Shown here: piece after piece, positions 5,717 through 11,522 of the stretch
How positions within the stretch are numbered: the first letter of the stretch is position 1
Layout: the number at the start of each line of letters is the position of its first letter
Origin: Caryophanales bacterium UBA2298
Lineage (GTDB): Bacteria; Bacillota_I; Bacilli_A; Izemoplasmatales; Hujiaoplasmataceae
NCBI GenBank assembly: GCA_002345425.1
Contig: DDWA01000007.1
Location: 1 to 11,522, forward strand
Length of the DNA stretch: 11,522 bases
Direction: 5' to 3'
The notes under the pieces: generated by a model
Database searches by the model: none
Told to the model about the DNA's origin: nothing
Seen by the model: the letters and a program-made list of their open reading frames with translations, nothing else
Made by a program: the position numbers and the translations under genes

Positions 5717-6791
5717 AAAAGATTTGGTTGTCATCGGTGGCGGACCGGCTGGATTAAGTGCTTGTAAGGTTGCTTTAGATGCTGGGATGAAGGTAGCTGT
5801 GTTTGAAAGAAGTTTTCTTTTAGGCGGACAATTGGTTAAACAAACTCATAAATTTTTTGGTTCAGAATCGCAGTATGCTAGAACAAGAGGAATTGATATT
5901 GCGAAGATTTTAATTGATGAATTAGATAACACTGATTTAGAAGTGTTTTTAAATGCGACGGTTGTCGGTTTATATAAAGATAATGTGATAACCGTGTATC
6001 AGGATAATAAATATTTTAAAGTTAAGGCTAAAGCGATTATTATCGCTACTGGAGCTAGTGAAAAGTTCTTGGCTTTTGAAAATAATGATCTTCCAGGAAT
6101 CTATGGTGCTGGGGCAGTTCAAACTTTGATGAATATTCATGGTGTTTTACCTGGAAAAGAAGTTGTGATGGTTGGTAGTGGTAATATCGGTTTAATTGTC
6201 AGTTATCAATTGATTCAAGCTGGCGTTAAAGTTAAAGCTTTGATTGAAGCAGCTGGTAAGATTGGTGGGTATCAAGTACATGCTTCAAAGTTAAGAAGAT
6301 TAGGCGTTGACATTATCACCAACACTACTGTAAAAAGAGCTGTAGGTGATGGAAAGATAGAAAAAATTGTTACAGTTAAGCTTGATGATTCCTGGAATGA
6401 AATTGAAGGGTCTGAACAAGAAATTAGTTGTGACGCTTTATGTATTTCTGTCGGATTAAGTCCGATGCATATGTTGTTATCGATGGCAGAAGCTAATATG
6501 ACTTATGTCGGTGAGTTAGGTGGTTTAGTGCCGATAAAGTCTTGCGACTATGAAACTTCGCTTGCGCATGTTTATGCTTGCGGTGACGTTACAGGAATTG
6601 AAGAAGCATCAAGTGCGATGGTTGAAGGTAAGATTGCTGGATTAATGGCCGCTAAACATGCTGGTTTCATTCATCCTGATTATGAAGCGTTAGAAAATGA
6701 ACTTAATAATCAGTTGTGTGTTTTAAGACAGGGACCGTGTGGAGAGAAAATTAGATGTGGTCTTAAAAAAGTAGGTGAAGTTTATGATTGA
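5709..6791 (+). CDS. FAD/NAD(P)-binding oxidoreductase subunit (HcnB / dye-linked proline dehydrogenase alpha type)
   Basis: Flavoprotein of the pyridine nucleotide-disulfide oxidoreductase superfamily, 360 aa. An FAD dinucleotide fold is at the N-terminus (GGGPAG, 10-15), with a conserved GGQLVKQTHKFFGS block (39-52) and ATGASE (114-119). A second dinucleotide fold follows (GSGNIG, 156-161), and a C-terminal FAD motif YACGDVTGIEEAS (289-301). It lacks a thioredoxin-reductase CxxC; Cys337, Cys344 and Cys350 near the end are of unknown role. Relatives are HcnB, octopine/nopaline oxidase subunit A, hydroxyproline dehydrogenase and archaeal dye-linked L-proline dehydrogenase alpha subunits. Several of these carry a fused C-terminal BFD [2Fe-2S] domain, which is absent here and supplied by the gene at 7263. 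GAGGTGA precedes the ATG, which lies within the upstream gene's end (ATGATTGA overlap). Likely role: electron exchange between the complex and NAD(H) or another acceptor. Confidence 0.85.
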   Translation: MIEKDLVVIGGGPAGLSACKVALDAGMKVAVFERSFLLGGQLVKQTHKFFGSESQYARTRGIDIAKILIDELDNTDLEVFLNATVVGLYKDNVITVYQDNKYFKVKAKAIIIATGASEKFLAFENNDLPGIYGAGAVQTLMNIHGVLPGKEVVMVGSGNIGLIVSYQLIQAGVKVKALIEAAGKIGGYQVHASKLRRLGVDIITNTTVKRAVGDGKIEKIVTVKLDDSWNEIEGSEQEISCDALCISVGLSPMHMLLSMAEANMTYVGELGGLVPIKSCDYETSLAHVYACGDVTGIEEASSAMVEGKIAGLMAAKHAGFIHPDYEALENELNNQLCVLRQGPCGEKIRCGLKKVGEVYD

Positions 6792-7266
6792 GAAAACTGG
6801 TGTTGCGACAATTGAAATGATTAAGTCTAAGTTTCCTAAAAAAGAAGTTTTAACGAGACCGAAAGCGATCATTGAGTGTTATACGGAAATACCTTGTAAT
6901 CCTTGTTCAACAAGTTGTCCTTTTGATGCAATTTATATTGGCAAAGATATCAATCAAATCCCAAGAATTGATTTTGATAAATGTACAGGTTGTTCATCTT
7001 GTATCAGTGCTTGTCCGGGGCTAGCGATAATGGTCGCTATGATTAAAGATGGTAAGGCATACTTTAAGATTCCTTATGAACTTTTACCGTTGCCTGTAAG
7101 AGGTGAAAAATGGACGGCTTTGAATAGATATGGCAGAGTTCTTGATAAACCTTGTTTTATTGAAAATGTGATGGTTACAAAAAAGAATGACAAAACGGCG
7201 ATAGTTACTGTGTCAATTGAACAACCATATCTTTATGAGTTTGTGACTGTAGGTAAAAAATTATGA
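6784..7266 (+). CDS. Double 4Fe-4S ferredoxin-type subunit
   Basis: Iron-sulfur electron-transfer subunit, 160 aa. Two cluster motifs are visible: CX5CX2CX3CP with Cys32, Cys38, Cys41 and Cys45, and CTGCSSCISACP with Cys67, Cys70, Cys73 and Cys77. Together they could bind two [4Fe-4S] clusters. The C-terminal half (about 85-160) has no motif I recognise and may be a docking domain. A GTG at 6775 is in frame, but the ATG at 6784 is preferred: AGGTGA (6773-6778) sits 5 bases ahead of it and would be destroyed as a binding site for the GTG. From the ATG, the overlap with the previous stop is ATGATTGA, identical to that at 5709-5716. It resembles the ferredoxin-like gamma subunit of four-subunit archaeal L-proline dehydrogenase. 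The protein appears cytosolic. Confidence 0.85.
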   Translation: MIEKTGVATIEMIKSKFPKKEVLTRPKAIIECYTEIPCNPCSTSCPFDAIYIGKDINQIPRIDFDKCTGCSSCISACPGLAIMVAMIKDGKAYFKIPYELLPLPVRGEKWTALNRYGRVLDKPCFIENVMVTKKNDKTAIVTVSIEQPYLYEFVTVGKKL

Positions 7267-7553
7267 GCAAAAAAGATATTATAATCTGTCGTTGCGAAGA
7301 TATTTCTTTGGCAGATGTTGAAGAGTGTTTAGAAGCAGGGTATACTACAGTTGAAGACATCAAAAGGATCTTAAGAGTAGGCATGGGGCCTTGTCAAGGT
7401 CAGACTTGTTCACACTTGATTCAAGCTGAGATTGCTAAATATTTACATGTCAGTAAAGATAGCGTTAAGTTTCAAAAGACGAGACCATTGATTACTGGTG
7501 TGGTATTGGCAGATATCGCTGCAGCTGCACTTGAAGGTGAAGAAGATGACTAA
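7263..7553 (+). CDS. BFD-like [2Fe-2S] subunit (stand-alone)
   Basis: Small iron-sulfur protein of 96 aa with the Fer2_BFD pattern CxC...CX4C: Cys9 and Cys11 in ICRCEDIS, and Cys44 and Cys49 in GMGPCQGQTC. In HcnB/OoxA-type proteins and NAD(P)H nitrite reductases this domain is fused to the flavoprotein, while in archaeal and clostridial relatives it is a separate small subunit, as here. It starts with a 4-base ATGA overlap on the preceding stop and ends in an 8-base overlap (ATGACTAA) with the next gene, implying translational coupling and 1:1 synthesis. Inferred role: electron relay between the two FAD subunits. A general iron-storage (bacterioferritin-associated) function is unlikely in this context. 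Confidence 0.85.
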   Translation: MSKKDIIICRCEDISLADVEECLEAGYTTVEDIKRILRVGMGPCQGQTCSHLIQAEIAKYLHVSKDSVKFQKTRPLITGVVLADIAAAALEGEEDD

Positions 7554-8694
7554 GGCAAGTATTGTAATTATCGGTGCTGGGATAAGTGGAGTAAGCACAG
7601 CTTATAATTTAGCGAAAGCTGGGATGAAGGATATTCATGTTGTCGATAAAGGTTATTTTACCAATGGATCTACTGGAAGATGTGGAGCTGGAGTAAGACA
7701 ACAATGGGCAACTAAATTAAATTGTATTTTAGCGAAGAAATCAATTGAATTTTTCGGTAGAGCAAATGGAGAGTTAAAATATCATAAAGATATTGAATTT
7801 AAGCAAGAAGGTTATTTGATTTTAGCGACGACAAAAGAAGAAGATGAACAGTTTACTAAGAATGTAAAATTACAAAATTCAATTGGAATTCCTTCAGAAA
7901 AATTAACAGTTGAAGAAGCTTTGAAGATTGTTCCTCATTTAAATAAAAATAGTTTTATCAGCGCAACTTTTTGTAAGACAGACGGACATGTTAATCCGTT
8001 CTTAATGACTGAAGCTTATTACTTGGCGGCTAAGAGATTAGGTGTTGAGTTTCATTTCTTTGAAGAAGTTAAAGAGATAGTTGTTGGAGGAAATAAAATA
8101 AAGAAAGTCATTACTGAAAAGGAAGAATATCTTACTGATAAAGTACTTAATGCAGCTGGAGGATATGCCAAAGAAATCGGTTTGATGGCTGGTGTGGAAA
8201 TACCTGTATTCTCAGAAAATCATGAGATATTAGTCACAGAAAGAGCTAAGGCAATGCAAGGTCCGATGGTAATGAGTTTTTCTAAAAATATCTATTGCCA
8301 GCAAGTTCCACACGGTTCGTTTTTGATGGGTAGATCTAACCCTGATGCTGTTCCTTCACATGATATTAGTTCCTCTTGGCAATTCCTAGATGAGATGGCT
8401 CTGACGGTCAAAGATATTTTACCTGAAGTAGCGAAGTTAAGAGTTATTAGAACTTGGGGTGGATCTTATAATGTCAGTCCTGACCGTCAACCGATTATTT
8501 CTGACACTAAGGAATTAAATGGTTTTTATATGGCATGCGGTTTTAGTGGACATGGGTTTATGTTCGCTCCAATTACCGGTGAGTTATTGACAAAAATTAT
8601 CTTGAAGCAAGAACTTGATGAATATGCACATGATTTGCATATTGATCGTTTTAAAGAAAATATAATCACTGATTATGAACATTCAGTGGTATAG
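7546..8694 (+). CDS. DAO-family FAD dehydrogenase, probable L-proline dehydrogenase catalytic (beta) subunit
   Basis: Flavin amine dehydrogenase of the DAO/SoxB family, 382 aa, the expected catalytic subunit of the complex. The N-terminal FAD fold has IVIIGAGISGVSTAY (GxGxxG at 10-15). The block STGRCGAGVRQQW (42-54) matches the RCGxGxRQQ signature of dye-linked proline dehydrogenase beta/sarcosine oxidase beta-like proteins. The C-terminus has RTWGGSYNVSPDRQP and GFSGHGFMFAP, typical of the family. The frame continues upstream to 7498, but the ATG at 7546 is used because the flavin fold begins straight after it, GAAGGTGAAG lies just ahead, and it gives an ATGACTAA overlap with the previous stop. 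The following P5C dehydrogenase favours oxidation of L-proline at C5-N. Alternatives within the family are D-hydroxyproline, sarcosine or another secondary amine. Confidence 0.8.
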   Translation: MTKASIVIIGAGISGVSTAYNLAKAGMKDIHVVDKGYFTNGSTGRCGAGVRQQWATKLNCILAKKSIEFFGRANGELKYHKDIEFKQEGYLILATTKEEDEQFTKNVKLQNSIGIPSEKLTVEEALKIVPHLNKNSFISATFCKTDGHVNPFLMTEAYYLAAKRLGVEFHFFEEVKEIVVGGNKIKKVITEKEEYLTDKVLNAAGGYAKEIGLMAGVEIPVFSENHEILVTERAKAMQGPMVMSFSKNIYCQQVPHGSFLMGRSNPDAVPSHDISSSWQFLDEMALTVKDILPEVAKLRVIRTWGGSYNVSPDRQPIISDTKELNGFYMACGFSGHGFMFAPITGELLTKIILKQELDEYAHDLHIDRFKENIITDYEHSVV

Positions 8695-8717
8695 ATTTAA
8701 GAAAGGAAGGTATTATT

Positions 8718-10274
8718 ATGGCAATTTATGATTACAGAACCGAAGAATTAACAAATTTCTCTGATGCGAAGGTCCAAAAAACTTATGAGGAGGCTTTGTT
8801 AAAGGTCAGAGGTTATTTAGGAAAGAAATATCCTTTGATTATCAATGGCGAAAGAATATTTACTGAAAAGTTAGTCAAGTCACTAAATCCCTCAAATCAC
8901 AAAGAAGTGATTGGTGAAATTTCGCAAGCTGGACTTAAAGAAGCTGAACTAGCAATGGAGTCGGCTTTAGGAGCTTTTGAGTATTGGAAAAAAGTTGACC
9001 CTAAAATAAGAGCTGATGTACTTTTTAAAGCTGCTAATATTATGAAAAGAAGACGTCACGAGCTATCAGCTTTAATGACTTTAGAAGCAGGTAAACCTTG
9101 GGTTGAAGCTGACGCTGATACGGCAGAAGCAATTGATTTCTTAGAGTATTACGGAAGACAAATGCTTAAATTGGATAGAATTGATGATGTGATATTGAGT
9201 AGAAGAAATATGGAAAGAAATGAATACCGTTATATTCCTTTAGGAGTAGGAGCGGTTATTACACCTTGGAACTTTCCTTTAGCAATCCTTACCGGTATGA
9301 CTTCAGCTGCGGTTGTTAGTGGGAATACAGTACTTTTAAAACCAGCATCAACTACACAAGTCATCGCTTTTAAATTATTAGAAATCTTAGAAGAAGCAGG
9401 TTTGCCAAATGGTGTAGTTAATTTTATGCCAGGTAGAGGTAGTGAAATTGGCGATTATATCGTTAAACATCCAAAGACAAGATTTATTTCGTTCACGGGT
9501 TCAAAACAAGTTGGTCAAGAAATTTATGAAAATGCTGCGAAAGTGCAAAAAGGTCAAATTTGGCTTAAAAGGGTAATCGCTGAAATGGGTGGTAAAGATG
9601 CTATTTTAGTTGATGAAAGTATTGACGCTGATATGGCAGCGGATGCGATTGTAAAAAGTGCTTTTGGTTTTTCCGGTCAAAAGTGTTCAGCTTGTTCAAG
9701 AGCGATAATTCATGAAAATGTTTATGATGAAGTAGTAAGATTAATCAAAGAAAAGACAGAACAAATTAAAGTTGGCAATCCCGAATATTACCAAAATAAT
9801 ATGGGTCCGGTTAATGATGCTTTAGCTTTTAAAAAGATTAATGAATATATTGAAATCGGTAAAAAGGAAGGTAAACTTCTAACTGGCGGTACTGCAAGTG
9901 ATGAGGTTGGTTACTTTATTAATCCAACGGTAATTATTGATTTAGATCCTAATGCAAGACTTATGCAAGAAGAAGTCTTTGGTCCAGTTTTAGCAGTTTG
10001 CAAAGTTAAGAGTTTTGAAGAAGGTCTTGATGTTGTTAATAATACCGAATATGGTTTAACTGGAGCAGTGATTTCCAATAACCGCGTTCATTTAGAGATG
10101 GCAAGAGAAGATTTTTATGTAGGTAATCTGTATTTTAACCGTAAATGTACAGGTGCTATAGTTGGTTATCAACCATTTGGCGGTTTCAATATGAGTGGTA
10201 CTGATTCTAAAGCCGGAGGACCAGATTACTTGGTATTGCATATGCAAGGAAAGACAATTTCAGAAGCTCTATAA
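8718..10274 (+). CDS. rocA: L-glutamate gamma-semialdehyde (1-pyrroline-5-carboxylate) dehydrogenase, RocA type
   Basis: NAD-dependent aldehyde dehydrogenase oxidising glutamate-5-semialdehyde/P5C to glutamate, the second step of proline catabolism and last of arginine catabolism. The 518 aa length and colinear similarity to Bacillus RocA are strong; shared segments include EAGKPWVEADADTAEAIDFL and GQIWLKRVIAEMGGKDAILV. The N-terminal extension typical of this ALDH subfamily is present. Catalytic residues are visible: Asn185 (TPWNFPLA), Lys208 (LLKPAS), the NAD-fold motif FTGSKQVG (259-266), Glu289 (AEMGGKD) and nucleophile Cys323 (SGQKCSACSR). AAAGGAAGG (8702-8710) lies 7 bases ahead of the ATG. 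It follows the DAO gene by 23 bases with no terminator between and is the last gene of the operon. It is the main evidence that the upstream complex acts on proline. Confidence 0.94.
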   Translation: MAIYDYRTEELTNFSDAKVQKTYEEALLKVRGYLGKKYPLIINGERIFTEKLVKSLNPSNHKEVIGEISQAGLKEAELAMESALGAFEYWKKVDPKIRADVLFKAANIMKRRRHELSALMTLEAGKPWVEADADTAEAIDFLEYYGRQMLKLDRIDDVILSRRNMERNEYRYIPLGVGAVITPWNFPLAILTGMTSAAVVSGNTVLLKPASTTQVIAFKLLEILEEAGLPNGVVNFMPGRGSEIGDYIVKHPKTRFISFTGSKQVGQEIYENAAKVQKGQIWLKRVIAEMGGKDAILVDESIDADMAADAIVKSAFGFSGQKCSACSRAIIHENVYDEVVRLIKEKTEQIKVGNPEYYQNNMGPVNDALAFKKINEYIEIGKKEGKLLTGGTASDEVGYFINPTVIIDLDPNARLMQEEVFGPVLAVCKVKSFEEGLDVVNNTEYGLTGAVISNNRVHLEMAREDFYVGNLYFNRKCTGAIVGYQPFGGFNMSGTDSKAGGPDYLVLHMQGKTISEAL

Positions 10275-10283
10275 AAAAATATA

Positions 10284-10315
10284 AAAGATGCCTTTTTCAA
10301 TAGGCGTCTTTTTTT
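10284..10315 (+). terminator. Rho-independent terminator of the proline operon
   Basis: Arms AAAGATGCCT (10284-10293) and AGGCGTCTTT (10302-10311) pair over 10 bp with one T-G wobble, separated by an 8-base loop. The second arm runs into a T-tract ending at 10315. It lies 10 bases after the rocA stop. Confidence 0.9.
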
Positions 10316-10326
10316 GAGCAAATAAT

Positions 10327-10355
10327 TTGTTTCGAATTCGAAATAATGTTATAAT
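10327..10355 (+). promoter_or_regulatory. Promoter of the osmC-nitroreductase unit
   Basis: A perfect -10 TATAAT (10350-10355) lies 17 bases after TTGTTT (10327-10332), a poor -35. It sits between the upstream terminator and the OsmC gene, about 30 bases before its strong AAGGAGG site. Confidence 0.7.
10330..10343. promoter_or_regulatory. 14-bp perfect palindrome, putative operator
   Basis: TTTCGAATTCGAAA is a perfect palindrome covering the end of the -35 and most of the -35/-10 spacer, a classic repressor position. It precedes an OsmC-family gene and a nitroreductase, so a thiol, peroxide or electrophile-responsive regulator is a reasonable guess. I do not recognise the motif as the box of a named regulator, and no regulator gene lies beside it. 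Confidence 0.6.
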
Positions 10356-10386
10356 GTAATTAGATTTAAAGAAGGAGGAATTAAAA

Positions 10387-10827
10387 ATGTTAACAACTTT
10401 TAAAGCAACTGCCAGAAAATTAAAAGATGGCATGCAAGTAGATACTGAAGCAAATGGTTTTAAAATCTTATTTGATGAACCGGAAAAGATGGGTGGTACT
10501 AATCAAGGTATTAATCCGATGAGTGCGATGTTAAGTGTTTTGGGTGGATGTCAGGCGATAGTCGCAACGATGTTTGCTAAAAAATTTAATATAGAATTTA
10601 GTGATTTTTATCTTGAAATCGAAGGCGATATGGATATGGCCGGTATTATGCAAAAGTCTGATGTTAGATCTGGTTTCCAAGAAATTAGATTCAATATGCA
10701 TTTTAAATCAGAAAATACTAAAGAAGAATTAGATGCTTTTTCTAAGTTTATTGAAAAAACTTGTCCAATTAGTGACTCGCTAGCTAATGGTGTTAAATTA
10801 GTAAATCAAGGTGTCGTAATCGACTAA
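10387..10827 (+). CDS. OsmC family protein (probable thiol peroxidase / redox stress)
   Basis: Protein of 146 aa with the OsmC/Ohr fold signature: GFKILFDEPEKMGGTNQG, then NPMSAMLSVLGGCQ with Cys55, and KTCPISDSL with Cys126. The two cysteines occupy the positions of the reactive pair that reduces organic hydroperoxides in Ohr/OsmC proteins. The sequence matches the general OsmC branch (as in YhfA/SACOL-type proteins) more than classical OhrA, so the substrate is unknown. AAGGAGG (10372-10378) lies 8 bases before the ATG. It is transcribed from its own promoter and followed 18 bases later by a nitroreductase, suggesting a small redox-defence unit. Cytosolic; no signal peptide is visible. Confidence 0.88.
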   Translation: MLTTFKATARKLKDGMQVDTEANGFKILFDEPEKMGGTNQGINPMSAMLSVLGGCQAIVATMFAKKFNIEFSDFYLEIEGDMDMAGIMQKSDVRSGFQEIRFNMHFKSENTKEELDAFSKFIEKTCPISDSLANGVKLVNQGVVID

Positions 10828-10845
10828 GAAAGGCATTTGTGCAAA

Positions 10846-11439
10846 ATGGAATTTTTTGAGAGTTTAAAGAAAAGAAGATCAGTATACAATATTAATAAAG
10901 AAGTGAAAGTAACTGAAGAAGAAATATTAAATGTAATTGAAACAGCGGTTTTATATACACCATCAGCTTATAACTCAGAGAGTCAAAGAGCAGTAGTGTT
11001 ATTAAATGATAAACATGATTTATTATGGGAAATTGTTAAGGATGAAATTAAGAAGGTTGTGAAACCTGAAGATTATAAAGTATCAGAAACTAAGATTAAT
11101 AGTTTTAAAAATGGTCATGGTACCGTATTGTTTTTTGACGATATATTAACTACGAATGAATTGATGACAAAATTTCCTTTATATAAAGATAATTTCTATC
11201 GTTGGTCAATTGAACAAAACGGTATGTTGCAAGGCAATGTTTGGGTTGGACTTGAAACTCTTGGTTTAGGTGCTAGTTTACAACATTATAATGAATTAAT
11301 TGAAAAACGTGTTAAAGAAGAATTTGGAATTGATGAAAATTGGCAGTTAATCGCACAATTGCCGTTTGGTAATTTAGCGGAAGTCCCTGCAGAAAAGACT
11401 AAAAAAGCTTTGATTGAAAGATTGAAGGTAATTAAGTAA
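10846..11439 (+). CDS. Nitroreductase family protein, Frm2/HBN1-like
   Basis: Probable FMN-dependent oxidoreductase, 197 aa from this start. Family marks are KKRRSVYN (8-15, FMN phosphate-binding region), TPSAYNSESQR (38-48), the central GNVWVGLETLGLGASLQHYN stretch (about 130-149) and IAQLPFGNLAEVP (169-181), the pattern of the Frm2/HBN1 subgroup. These reduce nitro compounds or quinone-like electrophiles with NAD(P)H; the natural substrate is unknown. The frame is also open from a TTG at 10837, but the AAGAAAGG site (10826-10833) would be only 3 bases from it, while it is 12 bases from this ATG. Homologues begin MEFFE-x-x-KKRRS, as here. It is co-transcribed with the OsmC gene. No clear terminator follows. 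Confidence 0.87.
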   Translation: MEFFESLKKRRSVYNINKEVKVTEEEILNVIETAVLYTPSAYNSESQRAVVLLNDKHDLLWEIVKDEIKKVVKPEDYKVSETKINSFKNGHGTVLFFDDILTTNELMTKFPLYKDNFYRWSIEQNGMLQGNVWVGLETLGLGASLQHYNELIEKRVKEEFGIDENWQLIAQLPFGNLAEVPAEKTKKALIERLKVIK

Positions 11440-11449
11440 AGCGTTTTCA
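11436..11449 (-). promoter_or_regulatory. Weak cre-like sequence at the nitroreductase stop
   Basis: Read on the minus strand, TGAAAACGCTTTAC matches the TGWAARCGYTWNCW consensus at 12 of 14 positions, failing at the last two. It overlaps the nitroreductase stop and lies about 20 bases upstream of the -35 of the promoter leaving the window, so if real it would act on the next gene. It may be chance in AT-rich DNA. Confidence 0.25.
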
Positions 11450-11471
11450 TAAAATTAGTTTAAAAACTTAC

Positions 11472-11501
11472 TTGCAATTTTACACTTGAATTGTTTATAA
11501 T
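11472..11501 (+). promoter_or_regulatory. Promoter for a gene beyond the window
   Basis: TTGCAA (11472-11477) is followed after 18 bases by a perfect TATAAT (11496-11501). No coding region begins in the remaining 21 bases, so the target gene lies outside the window. The short tail around it contains no other recognisable element. Confidence 0.5.
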
Positions 11502-11522
11502 TAAAACAAGTTAATATTTGGT

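Noticed and set aside
7498..7545. Upstream extension of the DAO-family gene from an ATG at 7498
   Set aside because: The added 16 residues are the out-of-frame reading of the BFD gene; the FAD fold begins at the ATG at 7546, which has its own ribosome binding site and an ATGACTAA overlap.
5408..8694. Hydrogen cyanide synthase (HcnABC) or opine oxidase
   Set aside because: The subunits resemble these families, but two extra Fe-S subunits are present and the adjacent RocA points to proline/P5C metabolism.
8718..10274. Generic or betaine aldehyde dehydrogenase
   Set aside because: Length, N-terminal extension and long colinear matches to Bacillus RocA segments identify the P5C dehydrogenase subfamily.
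1..11522. Mollicute-type code (TGA = Trp)
   Set aside because: TGA ends three genes at family-typical lengths (5716, 6791, 7266), and Trp is written TGG.

Overview
The window is AT-rich, uses TAA, TAG and TGA as stops (so the standard bacterial code, not the Mycoplasma one) and has strong AAGGAGG-type ribosome binding sites. It encodes a peptidoglycan enzyme (alanine racemase), the PdxST route to PLP with a MocR-type PdxR, and a cre-like site. Together these suggest a low-GC Gram-positive (Bacillota), plausibly an Erysipelotrichia-like or other deep-branching Bacilli member. The taxon is an inference.

Layout. Positions 1-2370 (+) hold serS and alr, with the alr ATG directly after the serS stop. 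A symmetrical terminator at about 2369-2400 separates alr from the convergent pdxT-pdxS operon (2389-3831, minus). A compact divergent control region (3832-3940) carries the pdxS and pdxR promoters with overlapping -10 elements and an inverted repeat that is probably the PdxR operator. pdxR (3941-5344, +) follows.

Positions 5408-10274 (+) form a tightly packed six-gene catabolic operon: a [2Fe-2S] ferredoxin-like subunit, an FAD/NAD(P)-type oxidoreductase, a double 4Fe-4S subunit, a stand-alone BFD-type [2Fe-2S] subunit, a DAO-family FAD amine dehydrogenase, and a RocA-type L-glutamate-gamma-semialdehyde (P5C) dehydrogenase. Four junctions overlap by 4 or 8 bases. The most economical reading is a multisubunit, dye-linked-type L-proline dehydrogenase feeding P5C to RocA, giving proline to glutamate without the usual single-chain PutA/PRODH. 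A cre-like site lies over the likely promoter, suggesting carbon catabolite repression. A rho-independent terminator (10284-10315) ends the unit.

Positions 10387-11439 (+) form a two-gene redox/detoxification unit: an OsmC-family protein and an Frm2/HBN1-like nitroreductase. Its promoter carries a perfect 14-bp palindrome that is probably the operator of an unidentified regulator. The last 83 bases hold a promoter facing out of the window.

The first half has a PLP theme: alr uses PLP, pdxST makes it and PdxR senses it. The second half has a proline oxidation and redox theme. No RNA genes, CRISPR arrays, insertion sequences or phage genes were seen.
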